DNA from: a virus
DNA length: 34,008 bases
Direction: 5' to 3' (one strand)
Virus record (IMG/VR): IMGVR_UViG_3300035137_000060
Location: 1 to 34,008 of that record
Notes under the pieces: generated by a model
What the model was told of the DNA's origin: nothing
The model's database searches: none
Seen by the model: only the letters and a program-made list of their open reading frames with translations
Shown: positions 30,581-34,008 of the stretch, in pieces
How the letters are laid out: the number at the start of each line of letters is the position of its first letter
Position numbering within the stretch: position 1 is the stretch's first letter
Program-made: the position numbers and the translations under genes

Positions 30581-30710
30581 GTTTCCCCCATATTATTTAT
30601 ACATTTTGTTTATGCTTCTTAAAAATGAAATAATAGGCAATTATTAACCATAATTTATCAACGGCAAATAAAATAAATATGTTTAATTTTCGCCCATTAA
30701 TTGTTTTTTT

Positions 30711-31124
30711 TTATGCAGCAGGTTTTAACTCAGGCATTTTACTAGTTGTTGCAGTGATTGTTGCACCAGTTGTTACACCGGTTGATACAATACTAATCTG
30801 CACGTAGCGTTTTGTGTTACCAATGCCAAGAGTTGTCATTGAACTACCGACAGTTGTTGCAGCACTTAATGCAGCAGCAGCTTCTGTGCCGATCAAATTT
30901 GTGTCAGGAACTTGAGTTGCGCCAGCCATTCCAGAATTATCAGATTCTGTGATTAGCGGCGTATAAGTTCCGTCTGTGTATGCTAGTGCTGCAAAACTAA
31001 ACATAACACCACTATCATAATCAGCAGTATCTATAATTTGACCCGTTGTCGTAGTATTAGTACTAATTGCTGCGTAAAAACCTAGGTCACTAGCAACATT
31101 AGATCTCATATCTCGTTGTGGCAT
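30711..31124 (-). CDS. Capsid-associated protein, decoration candidate
   Basis: 137 residues. MRSNVASDLGFYAAISTNTT, DYDSGVMFSFAALAYTDGTY and TPLITESDN, then KRYVQISIVSTGVTTGATIT: a small beta-sandwich pattern common in genes downstream of major capsid proteins. AGGAGG precedes the ATG. Likely bound to the capsid surface; not proven. Confidence 0.62.
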   Translation of the reverse strand: MPQRDMRSNVASDLGFYAAISTNTTTTGQIIDTADYDSGVMFSFAALAYTDGTYTPLITESDNSGMAGATQVPDTNLIGTEAAAALSAATTVGSSMTTLGIGNTKRYVQISIVSTGVTTGATITATTSKMPELKPAA

Positions 31125-31165
31125 ATCTATATCCTCCTAAAAAAATTAAAATAAAATTAAAAAAA

Positions 31166-32458
31166 TTAAGGTTTAACTTTTCCGATTTTTAATGAATCAT
31201 AATTAGTTACATCTCCACCAACTCTTTTTGTCGTATAATACAAAATGTATGGTTTTGCTAAATAAATATCTCTAACGATTCTGACGCCTATGCGATCAAC
31301 AATAGTATATCCAATCGAAAAATCTCCATAAACTATTGATAACGAATTTGCTACAATAGTTGGGATATCATGCATAAACACAACATTGCTACCTAATAAT
31401 ATTTTAGTATCGCCAACTTTGAATGAATTAGGATCTAACAAATATTGTCCGGTTACAGCTTCTTTTAGACGTGTAATTAAACCAAAAGTCGTTCTGTTCA
31501 TAGCCCATACAGCATTAGGCTGATAATCTTCAATCAATGCATTTTGCAAAGCTTTAATATCATCAGCAGTATAAGTTAATGATGTCGAACTTGTAAGTTG
31601 CTCAAGTTTACCGCGTTCATAAGTTCCAGGAGTTGTCCATGCAGGATAACTTAAAAAACCTTTTGGTTTTTTATTACCATTACCAACTACAAATGCATTA
31701 TTTTCCAAACGCGTGAATTTACGCACTATTTTTCCTTGCAGCCATGCTTCAATATCAAAACCAGCATCATCTAGCATTTTTTGAGTTACTTTAGGCTGCG
31801 CATAAAGCTCATGTGCATAAATAGTTAGTTTACCTATTTGTGGTGTAGTTGTACTTGGTCTGCTATCTGTTTCTCCAACCCATCCGCCGTCTCCTTCATT
31901 ATCATCGACAATATATTCAACTGCGTCAGATCTTATATTAATAGTAGATGCAACTTGCCTAACTGGAGATGTTTCAAATATTCTTTTTATCATAACATTT
32001 GAAATCTCAGGCCTTACCCAATACCCACCATCTGGATCTACTTGATCTTGCAAATCTTTCCTGAACATTTGTTTTTTATCTTCTGATAAGCCAATAAATC
32101 CTTTTTTAATGATGTCATCAACAATATACAAAACAGAATCTTCGCTTAACATAGTTCCTTTGCGTAAATAATTAGTAAATTCATCACGCGTTTTGACTTC
32201 TAAAATTTTGTTTTGTTGTCCAGATGAATTATTTAAGTTACATAAAGCCTTTTCAATTTTCTCTAATTGCTCAATATTTTTTTGTTGAACAGATTTTAAA
32301 GTATTAACTTCGTCAAGATTTTTTGTAACATCTTCATTCATCTTTTTCATTTGTTCGTTATAATCACTAAAATTTTTAGCATTACGATTATTAACTTCTT
32401 GGATATCAGCAATAAGACCTAGTGCCGTGTCCATTTTTTCTTGGATTTCGTTTGGCAT
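31166..32458 (-). CDS. HK97-type major capsid protein
   Basis: 430 residues. The first 75 form a coiled-coil delta domain (IADIQEVNNRNAKNFSDYNE, KNLDEVNTLKSVQQKNIEQL), removed by the protease in this family. The mature part shows DPDGGYWVRPEISNVMIKRI, ASTINIRSDAVEYIV, LTIYAHELYAQPKVTQKMLD, WLQGKIVRKFTRLENNAFVV, GNGNKKPKGFLS and the C-terminal YVYY-type KPYILYYTTKRVGGDV. It is directly downstream of the prohead protease. Confidence 0.93.
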   Translation of the reverse strand: MPNEIQEKMDTALGLIADIQEVNNRNAKNFSDYNEQMKKMNEDVTKNLDEVNTLKSVQQKNIEQLEKIEKALCNLNNSSGQQNKILEVKTRDEFTNYLRKGTMLSEDSVLYIVDDIIKKGFIGLSEDKKQMFRKDLQDQVDPDGGYWVRPEISNVMIKRIFETSPVRQVASTINIRSDAVEYIVDDNEGDGGWVGETDSRPSTTTPQIGKLTIYAHELYAQPKVTQKMLDDAGFDIEAWLQGKIVRKFTRLENNAFVVGNGNKKPKGFLSYPAWTTPGTYERGKLEQLTSSTSLTYTADDIKALQNALIEDYQPNAVWAMNRTTFGLITRLKEAVTGQYLLDPNSFKVGDTKILLGSNVVFMHDIPTIVANSLSIVYGDFSIGYTIVDRIGVRIVRDIYLAKPYILYYTTKRVGGDVTNYDSLKIGKVKP

Positions 32459-32463
32459 AATTT

Positions 32464-33630
32464 TTATCCTCTCAATTGTTTAATATTATGAATTAATTCA
32501 TCTAATTTTTTATAAACTAATTCATTTTTTTCTGTATCATAATTTTCTTCGTAGTCTTCGTAGTCTTCGTAGCCACAATCAGAATCACTCTGTTTATAAC
32601 TAAACGAACTAGCAAGACAAAGCGCAGCTCGTCTACTAAAGACTCCTGATTCTCTCAAGATATCTTCAAATTCTTTCTTTGTTTTGATGTTTTTTACATC
32701 TTCAATTTCAAATTTATTTTTTAATGGACTGTCAAGATTCATTTTTTTATAGTATTTATTTATATGATTTTTAACTGCTGATATATCTTTATCAGGTAAT
32801 TTAACACCTCCTCTTGCTCCACTCATTGCAGCAGCAGCAGCAAATATTCCTTTTGGGATAGCTGTTAACTTACCGTCAACAACATCAGCATAAGGTAATT
32901 TATATGATCCAAATTTTTCTTTATTTCCAGAATCAAACCAAAAAAATGCATTTTTATATGTGCTACTTGGTTTTTCTTCTGAATCTGTAAATTTACGAAT
33001 ACGATTCATTGCTGCATCTGAGTCCCACGTTTTATCACGTGAAGCAAGCGGTAAATCTTTAAAAGATGTAGATGCTTTTTCTTCTAGTAATTTAACTTCG
33101 TTTATTGTTGCTTTTCTATTTGCTGGATAATTAACAACAGAAACCTCTTTAAGTCCTAATTCTTTGATTTTTCTTATTCCAGATCCTGTTTCCTCAAAAT
33201 CTTTAAGGAAAAATCCGATTGATAAGTCTGATAACGCACCTTGCTTCATTAGAGAATAAATTTCTCTTCCATCTTGAGTATCTAAGTTTAACTCTCCCTT
33301 AACTTTCCAATATTTACCTTCTTTTGATATTGTATCAATAGGAATTATCCCAATTGGTTTGCTAAATAACGTATCATGTTGATAAAACAATTTTACAGGC
33401 TTTTTTTGTTTTTTGTAATTTTCTAACGTCAAATCAAACGCATTAGGCAAGATAATATCATTATCAAGATCTTTATGTTCTGTTGCCATGTATCCCCAAA
33501 AAACACCCATTTCTTCATCATTTTCTGATTGATCATCTGATGTTATTTTTTCTTTTTTAACATCAAAAATTTCTAAATTAAAAGACTTATATTCAGATTC
33601 ATCATTACTTTTATGATTGTCATAAAACAT
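32464..33630 (-). CDS. HK97-type prohead protease with C-terminal extra domain
   Basis: 388 residues. The protease domain (about 40-180) has VFWGYMATEHKDLDNDIILP, catalytic His in YQHD (His85), Ser in LSIGF (Ser137) and KEVSVVNYPAN. A second domain (about 193-310), SRDKTWDSDAAMNRIRKF then FDSGNKEKFGSYKLPYADVV and GARGGVKLPD, is one often fused to phage proteases. The C-terminus is acidic (EDYEDYEENYD). The start is uncertain: the frame stays open 25 codons upstream without an ATG, and ATG41 (MGVFWGY) also fits family starts. Confidence 0.85.
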   Translation of the reverse strand: MFYDNHKSNDESEYKSFNLEIFDVKKEKITSDDQSENDEEMGVFWGYMATEHKDLDNDIILPNAFDLTLENYKKQKKPVKLFYQHDTLFSKPIGIIPIDTISKEGKYWKVKGELNLDTQDGREIYSLMKQGALSDLSIGFFLKDFEETGSGIRKIKELGLKEVSVVNYPANRKATINEVKLLEEKASTSFKDLPLASRDKTWDSDAAMNRIRKFTDSEEKPSSTYKNAFFWFDSGNKEKFGSYKLPYADVVDGKLTAIPKGIFAAAAAMSGARGGVKLPDKDISAVKNHINKYYKKMNLDSPLKNKFEIEDVKNIKTKKEFEDILRESGVFSRRAALCLASSFSYKQSDSDCGYEDYEDYEENYDTEKNELVYKKLDELIHNIKQLRG

Positions 33631-33741
33631 TTTTTCGCTTGCCTCTTCAAATTTTATCGGTTTCTTATCTTGATCTTTCCAAATTATTAAAATGATTTAA
33701 AATTAAACAGTTTTTGAATTTAGCAAAAAAAAAAAGTGTTT

Positions 33742-33764
33742 GATAGAAAAAAAAATTTTATTAT
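33742..33764 (-). promoter_or_regulatory. Candidate late-promoter element, copy 1
   Basis: Identical over 23 bp to 27231-27253, and 112 bp upstream of the protease gene at the head of the capsid operon. No good -10/-35 pair is seen, consistent with a phage-specific late activator. Confidence 0.5.
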
Positions 33765-33787
33765 CTAAGATTTATATGCATAATGAA

Positions 33788-34008
33788 AAAAAATTAAAGT
33801 TGTTGAGAGGTCAATATACGATTACATAGTAAGCTTTTTGACCTCTCGTTAAAACAAGGAAAGATTATCGTGAAAATAATGAAAAAATTAAAGTTGTTGA
33901 GAGGTCAATATACGATTACATAGTAAGCTTTTTGACCTCTCGTTAAAACAAGGAAAGATTATCGTGAAAATAATGAAAAAATTAAAGTTGTTGAGAGGTC
34001 AATATACG
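33788..34008. repeat. 94-bp tandem repeat array, runs off the window
   Basis: Units begin at 33788, 33882 and 33976 (the last incomplete). Bases appear identical between units. Each holds GAGAGGTCAA ... TTGACCTCTC, a perfect 10-bp stem (33805-33814 with 33838-33847; again +94) with a 23-nt loop, and ends AAGGAAAG...GTG. Because units are identical with no variable spacers it is not a CRISPR. Confidence 0.85.
33870..33923 (+). CDS. Possible 17-residue peptide repeated per 94-bp unit
   Basis: AAGGA (33856-33860), 9-nt spacing, GTG, then a frame of 17 codons, M/VKIMKKLKLLRGQYTIT, ending TAG TAA. The same start recurs at 33964 and runs out of the window. The first unit has two extra A residues and lacks this frame. 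Basic peptide; the hairpin overlaps the coding part. Coding status uncertain. Confidence 0.25.
   Translation: MKIMKKLKLLRGQYTIT

Noticed and set aside
33788-34008. CRISPR array
   Set aside because: The whole 94-bp unit is repeated, including what would be the spacer, and no cas genes are present.

Overview
This 34 kb window is most of a temperate, Mu/HK97-type chimeric myophage: a prophage or a phage contig. It is very AT-rich, uses the standard bacterial code (TGA is a stop) and carries phage genes almost wall to wall. Two divergent CsrA homologues and pentapeptide-repeat genes point to an AT-rich, probably gammaproteobacterial and possibly intracellular (Legionellales-like) host. That host guess is weak. 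No integrase, CI-type repressor, portal or terminase lies inside the window, so the element continues beyond it.

Layout. (1) 1-1200, leftward: a long pentapeptide-repeat protein cut by the window edge, preceded by a short paralogue whose stop overlaps its start (ATGA), both behind a strong sigma70-type promoter with a palindrome at +1. (2) 1486-2961, leftward: lambda P-like helicase loader and O/DnaT-like replication initiator, the latter with five 33-bp repeats. (3) 2980-3460: a control region with a rightward Cro/YdaS-like gene flanked by two copies of the operator-like motif CAGTA(A/T)ACTGTATTA and two AATGTACATT palindromes. (4) 3579-11960, rightward early genes: membrane protein, HExxH protein, SMC/Rad50-like ATPase, YqaJ exonuclease, RecT annealase, two CsrA-like proteins, several micro-ORFs and unrecognised proteins. 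Three early promoters (all TCTTGACA -35 regions) are followed by transcripts that can fold into sizeable leader structures. (5) 12029-13593, leftward: lysis module (small membrane protein, 3TM holin, T7-type amidase). (6) 13661-27152, leftward: contractile tail in Mu gene order (fibres, gp48, gp47, gp46, gp45, gp44/P, N, tape measure, frameshifted chaperone, tube, sheath, gp38-like). (7) 27510-33630, leftward: HK97-style head completion and capsid genes ending upstream with a prohead protease. (8) 33788-34008: a 94-bp tandem repeat running off the window.

How it fits together: early and late genes converge near 11.96-12.03 kb. Recombination-dependent replication would be served by ATPase + YqaJ + RecT with O/P-type initiation. 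Late transcription of the head and tail operons may use two copies of an identical 23-bp element (33742-33764 and 27231-27253). The CsrA-like pair and the structured leaders suggest an unusual amount of post-transcriptional control in the early region. This is the most interesting candidate for something undescribed.
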